Notes under the pieces: generated by a model
What the model saw: the letters and a program-made list of their open reading frames with translations, nothing else
What the model was told of the DNA's origin: nothing
Databases searched by the model: none
Shown here: positions 18,141 to 26,718 of the stretch, piece by piece
Numbering within the stretch: the first letter of the stretch is position 1
How the letters are laid out: each line of letters begins with the position of its first letter
Source: Gammaproteobacteria bacterium
Lineage (GTDB): Bacteria > Pseudomonadota > Gammaproteobacteria > SZUA-229
NCBI GenBank assembly: GCA_026195895.1
Contig: JAPHRO010000001.1
Span: 1-47,202, forward strand
Reading direction: 5' to 3'
DNA: 47,202 bases
Position numbers and translations under genes: made by a program

Positions 18141-20342
18141 TTAATAAATATCATCCGCCGTATTTGTCACATTGAACTTACCCGTGGTCGCTGGCAGGGA
18201 TATGCTTCGAATGACCTCCAGCGTGGTACCATCAAGAATCACCTGACCGCCATCTTCATTAGCCCAGTCCGAGATCCACACCTCGCTGCCGTTCTTGTTG
18301 AATTCCATATGCACGGCCTTGCCGGCGCTGGCGACATCGAAGCAGCGATCAAGGCTAGCGTTTGCTTTGGCGATGGCGCAGATCTGTTTGTCATGGGTTG
18401 AGCTCAAGGTCATGTCCACCAGCACCCAGGGCGAATTTGGATGGGTCTTGATGAACAATGAACCTGAAGATGGCAGATCGATCTGGCGCACCACTTTCCA
18501 GGCATGCTCGGGATGATTTGCCGGATCGGTGCCGTACACCGAGATGAATGCGTCACCCATGTGTGGTGTGGCATTGACCCAGCCATACACTGGATCCTGC
18601 CAGTTGGCGCCACGACCGGGATGGGGGCCATTGCCGACATCGATAGTCGTTACCAGTTGTCGTTCCTGCACATCGACGATCACCATCTTGTTGCTGGCAT
18701 TGGCGGCGCTCATAAAGTAGCGTTTGCTGTGATCCCAGCCGCCATCATGCAGGAACTTGACCGTGGCAATATTCACCAGCGGTGCGCTGGCTTGTGAGTA
18801 GTCGACAATACCAACATAGCCTGATTCCTTCTGGTTAATCACCCACACCGGTGCAGATTCGGAAGCGGCGATAGCCGCGACACGCACTTCTGGCAGGGTT
18901 ATGCCGTCTATGTCGGTCATCGGCAGGGGTACCAGGTTCTGCGGTTCCAGCGTCCGGCCATCATAGGTGACATACTGTGGCGGCCAATAACAGCCCTCGA
19001 TCAGGTACCGGTCTTCATAACCTGTAAACTTACTGCTATCCACACTGCGGGCATCGTGGCAGCCTTTCACTCTTGCCACCACATTAGGCACGCTGGCCCA
19101 GAGGTCGATCATATTGACCCAGCCATCGCGGCCAATGGCATAGAAATAACGCCCGGAGGCCGAGGTGCGCAGAATATGAACGGCAAAGCCAACATCGACG
19201 CGGGTGATTTCTTCATGGCTATCACCATCGTAGATGGCAATCTTGCCCGCATCACGCAGCACGACGCCAAAGAAATTCTGCCAGTCGTGTGAATGTTGTG
19301 GCGTTGTTGGCCGGCTGGCTACCGGTACGATTAATTCATGGCTAGCCTCGATGTCTGCCATTTCTAGTGCAGGCGGTTCCGGTGGTGATAATTGCAGATA
19401 AGCTGCCAGTTTGTTGATTTCGTCCTCACTGACAATACCGGCACTGCCGAAGTTGGGCATGCCGCCAGGGGTGCCGTGACGGATCATGGCGGCCAGGCCA
19501 TCGGTACCAATTTCGATGGCGCGTGTCTGCCCGATATCCGGGCCGGTGGCACCGGTGCGATAGAGGCCATGACAGCCGGCGCAACGGTTGAAATACAGGC
19601 CTCTGGTTTGATTAAATTCCGATTCTGTCAGGGTCACCGGTGTGCTCGCAACTAGCGGGCTGGTTTGCTGACCGATAAAGGTGGCAATATCCAGTGCTTC
19701 ATAATCCGATAAGCCCAGATCCGGCATGATGTAAGGATAGACTGCCAGTTCTGCTTCCGTGTAGGCGTGGGTGGCCATGGCTTCAGGTTCGACAATGAAG
19801 GCTTCCAGGCGCTCGCAGTAGGAACTGCTACGGCCGGCTGTAGTGTCGCCGGCACAGTTTTCAGAATGGCCCAGTAAATCAGGTCCGAATCTAGGGCTGG
19901 TACCCAGTGAATGACAGCCGGTGCAGGATTCTCTGAACAATGCTTCACCGGCGACCGCATCACCGGTGCGGGTCAATATCTCTGATATGTCGCCAGCTTC
20001 CACCCAGAGCAGGTATTCTTCAATGTCCGCTAGCTGTTCACTGCTCAAGTAGGAGAGGAAGCTCATCGAAGGAATATTATCGATGGCGCTGCTGATTCTC
20101 CAGGCGCCGGAATCACGAATACTTCTACGCACGAAACGACCACCGGCGTCATCGCCATGACAGGCAAAACAAATGCCTTTGTACAAAGACTCGCCATTGG
20201 CATTGAATGAAGTTCCGCTCTGAGTATCCAGGGTATTACTGTCACTGCCGCTACTACAGCTAACAAGAAATATGGGTGAAAGTAAAAGAGTAACAGTAAC
20301 TACAACAGCATGAGTAAAAGAAGTGTGTGAATTATTTTTCAT
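18141..20342 (-). CDS. Triheme cytochrome c lipoprotein with cytochrome cd1 (NirS-type) propeller
   Basis: The 733-residue protein has a lipoprotein signal with lipobox LVSC (Cys29), three class I cytochrome modules with CXXCH at 58-62, 140-144 and 254-258, and an eight-bladed d1 propeller from about 350 to the end. Residues His389 (GFAVHI), His532 (FLHDGG) and His574 (PHPGRGAN) match the d1 ligand and the two catalytic histidines of NirS, with near-identical spacing (143 and 42 residues). The third cytochrome plus propeller follows NirS order closely, including TGKFNV at the end. Extra N-terminal hemes and lipid anchoring are unusual. Nitrite reduction to NO is the best guess; NirN-like heme d1 chemistry or another substrate is possible. 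No heme d1 synthesis genes are in the window. It has a convergent neighbour (ccmI) and a divergent copper receptor. Confidence 0.85.
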   Translation of the reverse strand: MKNNSHTSFTHAVVVTVTLLLSPIFLVSCSSGSDSNTLDTQSGTSFNANGESLYKGICFACHGDDAGGRFVRRSIRDSGAWRISSAIDNIPSMSFLSYLSSEQLADIEEYLLWVEAGDISEILTRTGDAVAGEALFRESCTGCHSLGTSPRFGPDLLGHSENCAGDTTAGRSSSYCERLEAFIVEPEAMATHAYTEAELAVYPYIMPDLGLSDYEALDIATFIGQQTSPLVASTPVTLTESEFNQTRGLYFNRCAGCHGLYRTGATGPDIGQTRAIEIGTDGLAAMIRHGTPGGMPNFGSAGIVSEDEINKLAAYLQLSPPEPPALEMADIEASHELIVPVASRPTTPQHSHDWQNFFGVVLRDAGKIAIYDGDSHEEITRVDVGFAVHILRTSASGRYFYAIGRDGWVNMIDLWASVPNVVARVKGCHDARSVDSSKFTGYEDRYLIEGCYWPPQYVTYDGRTLEPQNLVPLPMTDIDGITLPEVRVAAIAASESAPVWVINQKESGYVGIVDYSQASAPLVNIATVKFLHDGGWDHSKRYFMSAANASNKMVIVDVQERQLVTTIDVGNGPHPGRGANWQDPVYGWVNATPHMGDAFISVYGTDPANHPEHAWKVVRQIDLPSSGSLFIKTHPNSPWVLVDMTLSSTHDKQICAIAKANASLDRCFDVASAGKAVHMEFNKNGSEVWISDWANEDGGQVILDGTTLEVIRSISLPATTGKFNVTNTADDIY

Positions 20343-21151
20343 TTTATAACATCTGATCCTGTGAAAATTCCTGAAATTTGTTGTTTACATAAGTAAGGGG
20401 GGGAGATGCCAAAATCCAGCCAGATTAAAGACCGGTTTTACAGAAAACAAATATTTTTATTCCGTGCATTTTAAGCTGCGCGCATTTTAACGACTGATCT
20501 GGTATTAAGTCCATAGGCCAAATGGAGTAAGTTAAAATAAAAATATTTTATCCAAAAGCCGATGTTTAACTGCGTACTTTATCTGTAATGTGCGTTCTTT
20601 CTTCATGATGAATACGGTTTTTGCTTCAGAAAAAATCAGAATAAATTTTCACCGGAATTCATAAACAATAAAAACTATTAACGGTAAAAAAGTTAATTGG
20701 GTTCCAGTTAGTGGAGAATTTTTTAAGCGATGTATTAAATATCAAGTTTCAGAAAACTTTGCTCAAATGCTGTTTTTATAGGTGAAAGTAAGAACAAATA
20801 AAAGTGGTAAGAGAATCTTGTCTAAATATGTCAGGGCCGCGTTTTAAATGTTTAAGACATTAACAAAAACATAGGGTCCGTATCGTGTATGCGAATTCGA
20901 TGAATTTAGCTGTATGTTATTAAAAGTATTTGAAAGAAAATACAATACGATATTTGTTGTTATATATGACTCGTAAACAAACAAAGCCAGTGTTGAATCA
21001 CACACAAAGTGCGTGAAATGACTCAGTTAGCGTCTGTGTGAAAGCGGCTAAAAAAACTAATTTGTTGAATTAGAAGAATAAACCTGTTCTGGCTCATTAC
21101 TTGCAATTAGCAGTGATTTAAAACAAACAAAAATTATTAAAGGGCTAAACC
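20343..21151. other. 809-bp AT-rich divergent intergenic region
   Basis: No coding frame, tRNA or classical FNR box was found. It contains an AT-rich palindrome (about 20535-20550, ATAAAAATATTTTAT), a direct GCATTTTAA repeat (20466 and 20482 areas), and a small inverted repeat CTAATT-TGTTG-AATTAG just upstream of the receptor gene. It must hold both divergent promoters and could hold an untranslated regulatory RNA, but nothing shows this. Confidence 0.4.
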
Positions 21152-23437
21152 ATGCAAGATTCCTTTCGTCATCGGCGCGTACTGCTTACCGCGCTGATCA
21201 GTTCGCTCATTCACGGAGTTGCCGTGGCTCAAGATGAGCAAATTCCAACCATTAGTGTTACTGCACCCGCAATGAATGAGAGTCAGGATCTGAATGCGAC
21301 CGCTGTGGATGCGCAGGACTTAAATGCCCTGGCACCTGCTACCAGCGATACTGCCAGTCTTCTTAAAAACATTCCCGGTCTGACTATCCAGGGTTCGGGT
21401 GGCGTTTCCGGTTTGCCGGTGATTCGTGGTCTGGCCGATGACCGTTTGCGTATCAAGGTGGATGGTATGGATCTGATTTCCGCCTGCGGTAACCACATGA
21501 ATCCACCGTTGTCCTATATCGATCCAACTAACGTCGAAACAGCCACGGTATTTGCTGGTATCTCCCCGGTCAGTGTCGGCGGTGATAGCATCGGGGGCGC
21601 CATTATTGTGGAGTCTGCTGACCCCGAATTCGCCACTGCTGAACAGGGTAGTTTATTCAAGGGCGAGGTGGGCTTTTTTGCACGCAGTAACGGTAATGCC
21701 TATGGGGATAACCTCAAGGCCACGGCTGCGTCTGAAAATTTCAGCATGACCTATAGCAGTTCCACCGCTGAGGCCGAAAATTACAAAGCAGGTGGTGATT
21801 TCAAAACACAATCCTATGTCAATGACGTAGGCGATCATGTCCTCGATGGAGACGAGGTTGGCTCGTCCATGTACAAATCCACCAATCGCTCACTGAGTTT
21901 TGCCATGCGTAATGAGAACCACATGGCAGAACTTAAACTGGGCATGCAGGATATTCCCTACCAGGGCTGGACAAACCAGCGTATGGACATGACCGGCAAC
22001 GACAGCACCCAGATCAATCTGCACTACAAGGGCAATTTCGACTGGGGTGATCTGGATGCCCGTGCCTATAACGAAAAAACACGTCACGCCATGCAGTTCT
22101 ACGATGACAAACTGTACTGGTATGGCTCCAATGACGGCGTCACTTTCCCTGAAGGCGAATCCTGTACTCTGACCGGTGGTCAACAAGGTTGTGCTGCTGG
22201 CATGCCCATGGACACCCAGGGGGATAATAGCGGTGTTGTGGTCAAGGGTGAATTGTCCCTGTCCGCCAATGACCTGCTGCGTGTCGGTGGTGAAGTGCAA
22301 CAGTACCAGCTGGATGACTGGTGGGATCCATCAGGCAAGGGCATGTGGCCGAATACTTTCTGGAACATTAATAATGGCGAACGTGATCGCGTTGCCCTGT
22401 TTGGTGAATGGGAGGCCCAGTGGAACAAACAATGGCTGAGCCTGCTAGGTGTGCGTGGCGAACAGGTCGACATGAATGCCGGCGATGTTCAGGGTTATAG
22501 CCCAACTTACAGCCCAGCTGACGCCGCCGCCTTCAATGCTGCCGATCGCAACAAGACCGATGACAACATCGATCTGACCGCACTGGCGCGTTTCACGCCG
22601 GATGACACGCAGACTATCGAGTTCGGTTATGCCATGAAAACTCGCTCACCCAATCTGTATGAGCGCTACACCTGGTCCACTCATGGTATGTCTATGCGCA
22701 TGATCAACTGGGCCGGCGATGGCAATGGTTATGTGGGTAATCTCGATCTGGAGCCGGAAATTGCCCATACCGTCAGCGCCACCTTCGACTGGCACGATGC
22801 CGCGCAGAAAGAGTGGGGACTGAAAGTTACGCCTTATTACACCACGGTAGATGACTATATCGATGCCGAGCGTTGTTCCGGTGCTTCCACAGGGGTTTGT
22901 ACAACCGCTAACACAACGGTTACCGATGCCTTTGTCTATTTGCGATACGTCAACCAGTCGGCGACCATTTATGGCCTTGACGTTTCCGGTCATTATCCGC
23001 TGGCCGAGACGGCAGACTATGGCAGCTTCACCATGAACGGTATGATGAATTACGTCAAAGGTGAAAACGACGACACCAGCGACAATCTCTATAACATGAT
23101 GCCGCTGAATGCCAGACTGGCCGTCGCGCAGAAGCTGAACCGCTGGAGCAACAGCGCCGAGCTGGAACTGGTGGATGCCAAAACTGATGTCTCCTGGGAA
23201 CGTAATGAAATGACCACCGCCGGTTACGGCCTGCTGCATCTGCGCAGCAGTTACCAGTGGAAACAGCTACGTTTCGATGTGGGTATCGAGAATGCGCTGG
23301 ACAGATTCTACAACCACCCACTGGGTGGCACTTATCTGGGTGAAGGCAAAACCATGTCAGGTACTGCAGTTGCCTGGGGGACACCCGTGCCCGGCATGGG
23401 GCGTTCACTTTATGCCGGTGTCAACGTCAAGTTCTAA
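21152..23437 (+). CDS. oprC: TonB-dependent outer-membrane copper receptor, OprC/NosA family
   Basis: The 761-residue protein has a signal peptide (cleavage near VAVA-Q), a TonB box-like start (IPTISVTAP), a plug (about 45-165) and a 22-strand barrel ending in Phe (GVNVKF). In the plug, Cys112-x3-Met116 (ACGNHMNPPLSY) and later His312-x-Met314 (RHAMQF) reproduce the CxxxM and HxM pair that binds copper in OprC. Family members import copper, and NosA homologues serve nitrous oxide reductase. AAAGGG precedes the ATG. The downstream exbB-exbD-tonB genes probably energise it. The neighbouring cd1-like gene on the other strand suggests a role in anaerobic respiration. Confidence 0.88.
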   Translation: MQDSFRHRRVLLTALISSLIHGVAVAQDEQIPTISVTAPAMNESQDLNATAVDAQDLNALAPATSDTASLLKNIPGLTIQGSGGVSGLPVIRGLADDRLRIKVDGMDLISACGNHMNPPLSYIDPTNVETATVFAGISPVSVGGDSIGGAIIVESADPEFATAEQGSLFKGEVGFFARSNGNAYGDNLKATAASENFSMTYSSSTAEAENYKAGGDFKTQSYVNDVGDHVLDGDEVGSSMYKSTNRSLSFAMRNENHMAELKLGMQDIPYQGWTNQRMDMTGNDSTQINLHYKGNFDWGDLDARAYNEKTRHAMQFYDDKLYWYGSNDGVTFPEGESCTLTGGQQGCAAGMPMDTQGDNSGVVVKGELSLSANDLLRVGGEVQQYQLDDWWDPSGKGMWPNTFWNINNGERDRVALFGEWEAQWNKQWLSLLGVRGEQVDMNAGDVQGYSPTYSPADAAAFNAADRNKTDDNIDLTALARFTPDDTQTIEFGYAMKTRSPNLYERYTWSTHGMSMRMINWAGDGNGYVGNLDLEPEIAHTVSATFDWHDAAQKEWGLKVTPYYTTVDDYIDAERCSGASTGVCTTANTTVTDAFVYLRYVNQSATIYGLDVSGHYPLAETADYGSFTMNGMMNYVKGENDDTSDNLYNMMPLNARLAVAQKLNRWSNSAELELVDAKTDVSWERNEMTTAGYGLLHLRSSYQWKQLRFDVGIENALDRFYNHPLGGTYLGEGKTMSGTAVAWGTPVPGMGRSLYAGVNVKF

Positions 23438-23468
23438 TCACTATCGTAAGTTAGTGTAGAAATAAGGC

Positions 23469-23535
23469 GCCTGAGGGATTATTGATTATCCGGATAGCAA
23501 ACCGGTGTGTCTCTAACCCCTTCAGGCCTTTTTAA
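23469..23535 (+). terminator. Probable terminator after oprC
   Basis: GCCTGA-GGG (23469-23477) pairs with CCC-T-TCAGGC (23518-23527) with a one-base bulge, and is followed by TTTTTAATTTTT. The long loop holds a small inner CCGG/CCGG hairpin. It lies 32 bases past the stop. Confidence 0.55.
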
Positions 23536-23537
23536 TT

Positions 23538-23823
23538 TTTGATGAACTGAAAAGTAGCAGCAGTGGTCTCTCAGCTATTGAGGGCTGTCACCGTTTTTAT
23601 ATCGAATTTAAAAAAAGAGTGGTTCATTACCACGGGCCAGTTTGCCAAGAAACGTTCTGGCCTGTGGTAATTTTTAACGCTCACATCAAACTAAGCACCT
23701 CTTAAGTACAAAAACTCAACCGCAAAGGTTTAGGGCTGGATGTTGCTCGCGCCATCCGTCATAATTTGCATGCGATTGCAAACAGAGTAAAAACAGAGTG
23801 ATTTTCCAGAGGTTTAATTCATC
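23538..23823. other. Rest of the oprC-exbB gap
   Basis: No gene is visible. The stretch holds the long hairpin at 23626-23671 and a palindrome TTTGCA-TGCGAT-TGCAAA at 23765-23782, which could be an operator in front of exbB. The exbB promoter should lie between them. Confidence 0.35.
23626..23675 (+). terminator. Long hairpin with T run between oprC and exbB
   Basis: A 15-bp stem, 23626-23640 with 23657-23671, is perfect apart from one G-U pair (ATTACCACGGGCCAG against CTGGCCTGTGGTAAT). It has a 16-base loop and is followed by TTTTT. It looks like a second strong terminator, so it could end a small RNA or be an attenuator for exbB. Confidence 0.6.
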
Positions 23824-24486
23824 ATGATGACAGTGGCAGATATTTTTGATAAAGGCGGCATTATTATCTGGCTGCTGTTGATCTATTCATTTATAGCGCT
23901 TGCCGTTATCACAGAACGTTTTCTACATTATGCACTGATGGGGCGACCAGCAAAGAATGTGGAGGATCTTTTGTTGACTGCTTTCGAATCAGGTCAGATT
24001 CAGCAACAGCTGGACAGTTTAGCAGGCCCTGAATCACGGGTGATGCAGGGTATCTTTCAGGCTCACAAAAGACAGGTCAAAGATCTGGAAAGTGTCGCGT
24101 CTCGCTATGGTTCGGAGGAACTGCAAGCCATGGAGCGAGGTTTCCGCACACTTTCCATTCTGGGTAACACCGCGCCTTTGCTGGGATTGCTGGGGACCAT
24201 TATCGGCATGATCAAGGCATTCATGGTTATAGAGATAGCGGGTGGTCGAGTCGATTCACAGGCGCTGGCAGGCGGCATCTGGGAAGCTATGTTAACGACG
24301 GGTGTCGGGCTTGCCGTCGCCATTCCCATTTTACTGTTATTGCACTTTCTTGAGGGCATGGCTGATCGTCGAGCCCATAGCATGCATCGTTGCGCCATGT
24401 TGTTGCTGGAGCATCTGCCCCATGAGCATAAGCATGAAGAAGTGGAAGCCACCCATCATCGCAAGGGTGTAGTGCATGCAGTTTGA
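23824..24486 (+). CDS. exbB: ExbB/TolQ-type proton channel subunit
   Basis: This 220-residue MotA/TolQ/ExbB protein has three transmembrane helices (about 15-35, 115-140, 160-185). The channel region reads LLGLLGTIIGMIKAFM and GLAVAIPILLLLHF. With ExbD it turns proton motive force into TonB motion. The ATG is doubled (MMTV). The end overlaps exbD by 11 bases. The setting after a copper receptor suggests a dedicated Ton system. Confidence 0.92.
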   Translation: MMTVADIFDKGGIIIWLLLIYSFIALAVITERFLHYALMGRPAKNVEDLLLTAFESGQIQQQLDSLAGPESRVMQGIFQAHKRQVKDLESVASRYGSEELQAMERGFRTLSILGNTAPLLGLLGTIIGMIKAFMVIEIAGGRVDSQALAGGIWEAMLTTGVGLAVAIPILLLLHFLEGMADRRAHSMHRCAMLLLEHLPHEHKHEEVEATHHRKGVVHAV

Positions 24487-24877
24487 AGGTTATCGGCGTA
24501 GCAGTAATGTGCCTAATTTGACGCCGCTGATCGACGTGGTGTTTCTGCTATTGATTTTTTTCATGCTGACCTCGCATTTTGTTCGCCACGAGTCCCTGAA
24601 TATCGATTTACCGGAAGCGGAAACCAGTGAACGATTGCAGGAGGGTGACGTGTTAGAAATTGTCATCGACGCTGACGGTCAGTTAATTTATCAGCAACAC
24701 ACCATAGACGTCGAAGCACTGGAAGAAAAACTGCGAGCTGATTTGTTGATCGTGCAGGATAAAAATATTCGTATCAAGGGTGATCAACAGGCTGATTTGG
24801 GCAAGGCTATACGGGTACTGGATATTGCACGCAAGGCGGGTGCCAGTGGTGTTGACATCGTCACCGAACGGAATTAA
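24476..24877 (+). CDS. exbD: ExbD/TolR-type subunit
   Basis: The 133-residue protein has one N-terminal transmembrane helix with the catalytic Asp (LTPLIDVVFLLLIFFMLTSHF, about 15-35; the Asp of PLIDVVF is the proton carrier) and a periplasmic TolR-like domain. It overlaps exbB by 11 bases and tonB by one base (TAATG), so translation is coupled. Confidence 0.92.
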   Translation: MQFEGYRRSSNVPNLTPLIDVVFLLLIFFMLTSHFVRHESLNIDLPEAETSERLQEGDVLEIVIDADGQLIYQQHTIDVEALEEKLRADLLIVQDKNIRIKGDQQADLGKAIRVLDIARKAGASGVDIVTERN

Positions 24878-25524
24878 TGATCAGGCAGGAATATGCAAGC
24901 TGGGTGGGTGGAATTGTTTTTTCACTGGCGCTTCATACCAGCCTGTTTCTGCAGTCAGGTGCACAACTGGGTATGGAAGATGCGAGGCCTGCAAATCTTC
25001 CTTTAACTACCCGGCTTAATTTTTATCGCGAAGTCAAACCGGAACCGGTGGAAATCATCAAGCCGGAGCCGGCTAAGCCCAAACCTGTACCTAAACCCAA
25101 ATCCAGGCCCAAACCTAAGCCTAAGCCGGTAGAGCCTAAAAAAATAACTCCACCTGAGCCTGAACCGGTTCAGCAGCAGATCATCAAACCACAACCCAAA
25201 GGTCAGTTGACAAATCCGGTTGATGCCCTGTTTCTGAAACAGCAACAACAGGTGTATATACAGCAGCTGTTATCCCATATCGAAAGCCACAAATTTTATC
25301 CCCGTAGCGCACGGCAGCGCGGTGTTGAAGGTAAGATCAAAGTGTCATTTACCTTGCAGGTCAATGGCAAAATAAAAAACATGCAGCTTGAAGGCGGAGC
25401 AAGGGTATTACAGGAGGCCACTCGACAGGCGATGCAGAATGCGGTGCCCTTGCCCTTACCGCCTGCCTCAACGCCGTTACCACGGCAGATCCAGATTGGT
25501 ATTATCTATTCATTAACCCACTAA
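24877..25524 (+). CDS. tonB: TonB energy-transducing protein
   Basis: The 215 residues comprise an N-terminal membrane anchor (about 8-28), a long Pro/Lys spacer (about 50-105, many KPKP and EPKP units) and a C-terminal TonB domain (about 125-215, HKFYPRSARQRGVEGKIKVSF and the conserved YP). It couples ExbBD to the receptor upstream. No clear terminator follows. Confidence 0.93.
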   Translation: MIRQEYASWVGGIVFSLALHTSLFLQSGAQLGMEDARPANLPLTTRLNFYREVKPEPVEIIKPEPAKPKPVPKPKSRPKPKPKPVEPKKITPPEPEPVQQQIIKPQPKGQLTNPVDALFLKQQQQVYIQQLLSHIESHKFYPRSARQRGVEGKIKVSFTLQVNGKIKNMQLEGGARVLQEATRQAMQNAVPLPLPPASTPLPRQIQIGIIYSLTH

Positions 25525-25836
25525 TTTAGCAAACAGGTTTTATAGGTAAGGTTCTCGCTGCCGCATTTTTATCCTGGGTGGTGCCTGTATTCTCTGTATT
25601 CTGTTTAATATTGGTTTGGTTATGTGTATACCAGCATTAGCTATAGATTTACAAAATGAGACCGACATTCCTTGCGCTTTATTTCTCTTTAAATCAATCT
25701 AGAAAAATATTCACCCGATGCGATACCGCATAACTTATGCCGGTTTTATATTCTGAAAAGACAATAATTGAATTCTTTTGCACTGGATCAAATAAATTTT
25801 ATAAAAATAAGAATTACTTAACGTGTGAATTCAGTT
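25525..25836. other. Gap between tonB and the nap promoter
   Basis: Apart from the FNR-type nap promoter at its right end, I see no gene, strong hairpin or repeat in this AT-rich stretch. Confidence 0.4.
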
Positions 25837-25879
25837 TTGATGCAGGTCAAATTCAAACCCGTGGATAGAGCGCTTAATA
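25837..25879 (+). promoter_or_regulatory. Predicted FNR-type class II promoter of nap
   Basis: TTGATGCAGGTCAA at 25837-25850 matches the FNR consensus at 9 of 10 bases. A TTAATA -10 element at 25874-25879 predicts a start near 25886, putting the box centre at about -42. This supports oxygen-limited induction of nap and also favours the napF ATG at 25916 over the one at 25892. Confidence 0.65.
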
Positions 25880-25915
25880 AACAGCGCAGCAATGATGTTG
25901 TGTTTGGCAAGGTAT

Positions 25916-26437
25916 ATGGCAAAACGCATAAACAGAATGCAGTTTTTACGTGGCGATTTTGAAGGCGAAGGCGCTTTCAGGCCACCATGGGCGATTGCCG
26001 AAAATACCTTTACCGATATCTGTGATCGTTGCGATCAATGCCTGAAAGCCTGCCCGTTAAATATTATTAAACCTGGCATCGCAGGTTTTCCCGAAATAGA
26101 TTTTTCCAGAGGCGGTTGTGATTTCTGTGAGTCCTGCGCACAGGCTTGCCCCACACAAGCGCTACATATTACTGATTCAAATATAGAAATGCCCTGGCAG
26201 CACATTGCCAATGTTAAGACCAGTTGCTTATCTGAAAACGGTGTCGTCTGTCGTTGCTGTGGTGATGTTTGCGAAATGCACGCCATTCGATTCAAACTGG
26301 TGGTTGGTGGTTCGGCCTTAATCGATTTAAACACTGAAGAATGCAACGGCTGTGGTGAATGTGTATCCGTCTGCCCAGTTCAAGCTATTGAAATGCAACA
26401 TGTTCAAAATGCCAATCAATTGGAGATAAATCCATGA
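25916..26437 (+). CDS. napF: Ferredoxin-type protein NapF
   Basis: This cytoplasmic iron-sulfur protein helps mature NapA. The 173 residues (from the ATG at 25916) hold the usual N-terminal FRPPWA motif and four cysteine-rich clusters: CDRCDQCLKAC, CDFCESCAQAC, an atypical CRCCGDVCEMH, and CNGCGECVSVC. The ATG at 25892 is also in frame but would leave only about 6 bases of leader if the predicted promoter is right. It overlaps napD by ATGA. It opens a napFDAGHBC operon, the E. coli gene order. Confidence 0.9.
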   Translation: MAKRINRMQFLRGDFEGEGAFRPPWAIAENTFTDICDRCDQCLKACPLNIIKPGIAGFPEIDFSRGGCDFCESCAQACPTQALHITDSNIEMPWQHIANVKTSCLSENGVVCRCCGDVCEMHAIRFKLVVGGSALIDLNTEECNGCGECVSVCPVQAIEMQHVQNANQLEINP

Positions 26438-26718
26438 GTGATTACAACATTTGCGGTGTGCTGATACACACGCGAACGGAAAACATTGATCAAGTGAGAT
26501 CCAGCCTGTTAGAAATTTCGGGTGTGGAAGTTCACACAGCCACCGACGATGGTCGACTGGTCGTAACGGTTGAAGATGCAACAAGAAGAAAAGTGGCCGA
26601 CACCATTACCGATTTTCAGAACATGAAAGGTGTGTTGTCAGCGGCGATGATTTATCAGTTTAGTGATGATGTAGATATTAATGAAACTATAGAGACCGAA
26701 GAGGGGATGTCAGCATGA
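26434..26718 (+). CDS. napD: NapA signal-peptide chaperone NapD
   Basis: The 94-residue NapD chaperone binds the Tat signal of NapA. The ferredoxin-like fold motif [10 protein letters not shown] and the SGVEVHT and GRLVVTVE segments are typical. ATGA overlaps on both sides with napF and napA show coupled translation. Confidence 0.9.
   Translation: MSDYNICGVLIHTRTENIDQVRSSLLEISGVEVHTATDDGRLVVTVEDATRRKVADTITDFQNMKGVLSAAMIYQFSDDVDINETIETEEGMSA

Noticed and set aside
20343-21151. FNR or NnrR box for the cd1-like gene
   Set aside because: No TTGAT-N4-ATCAA-like site with at least eight matches was found by eye in this gap.
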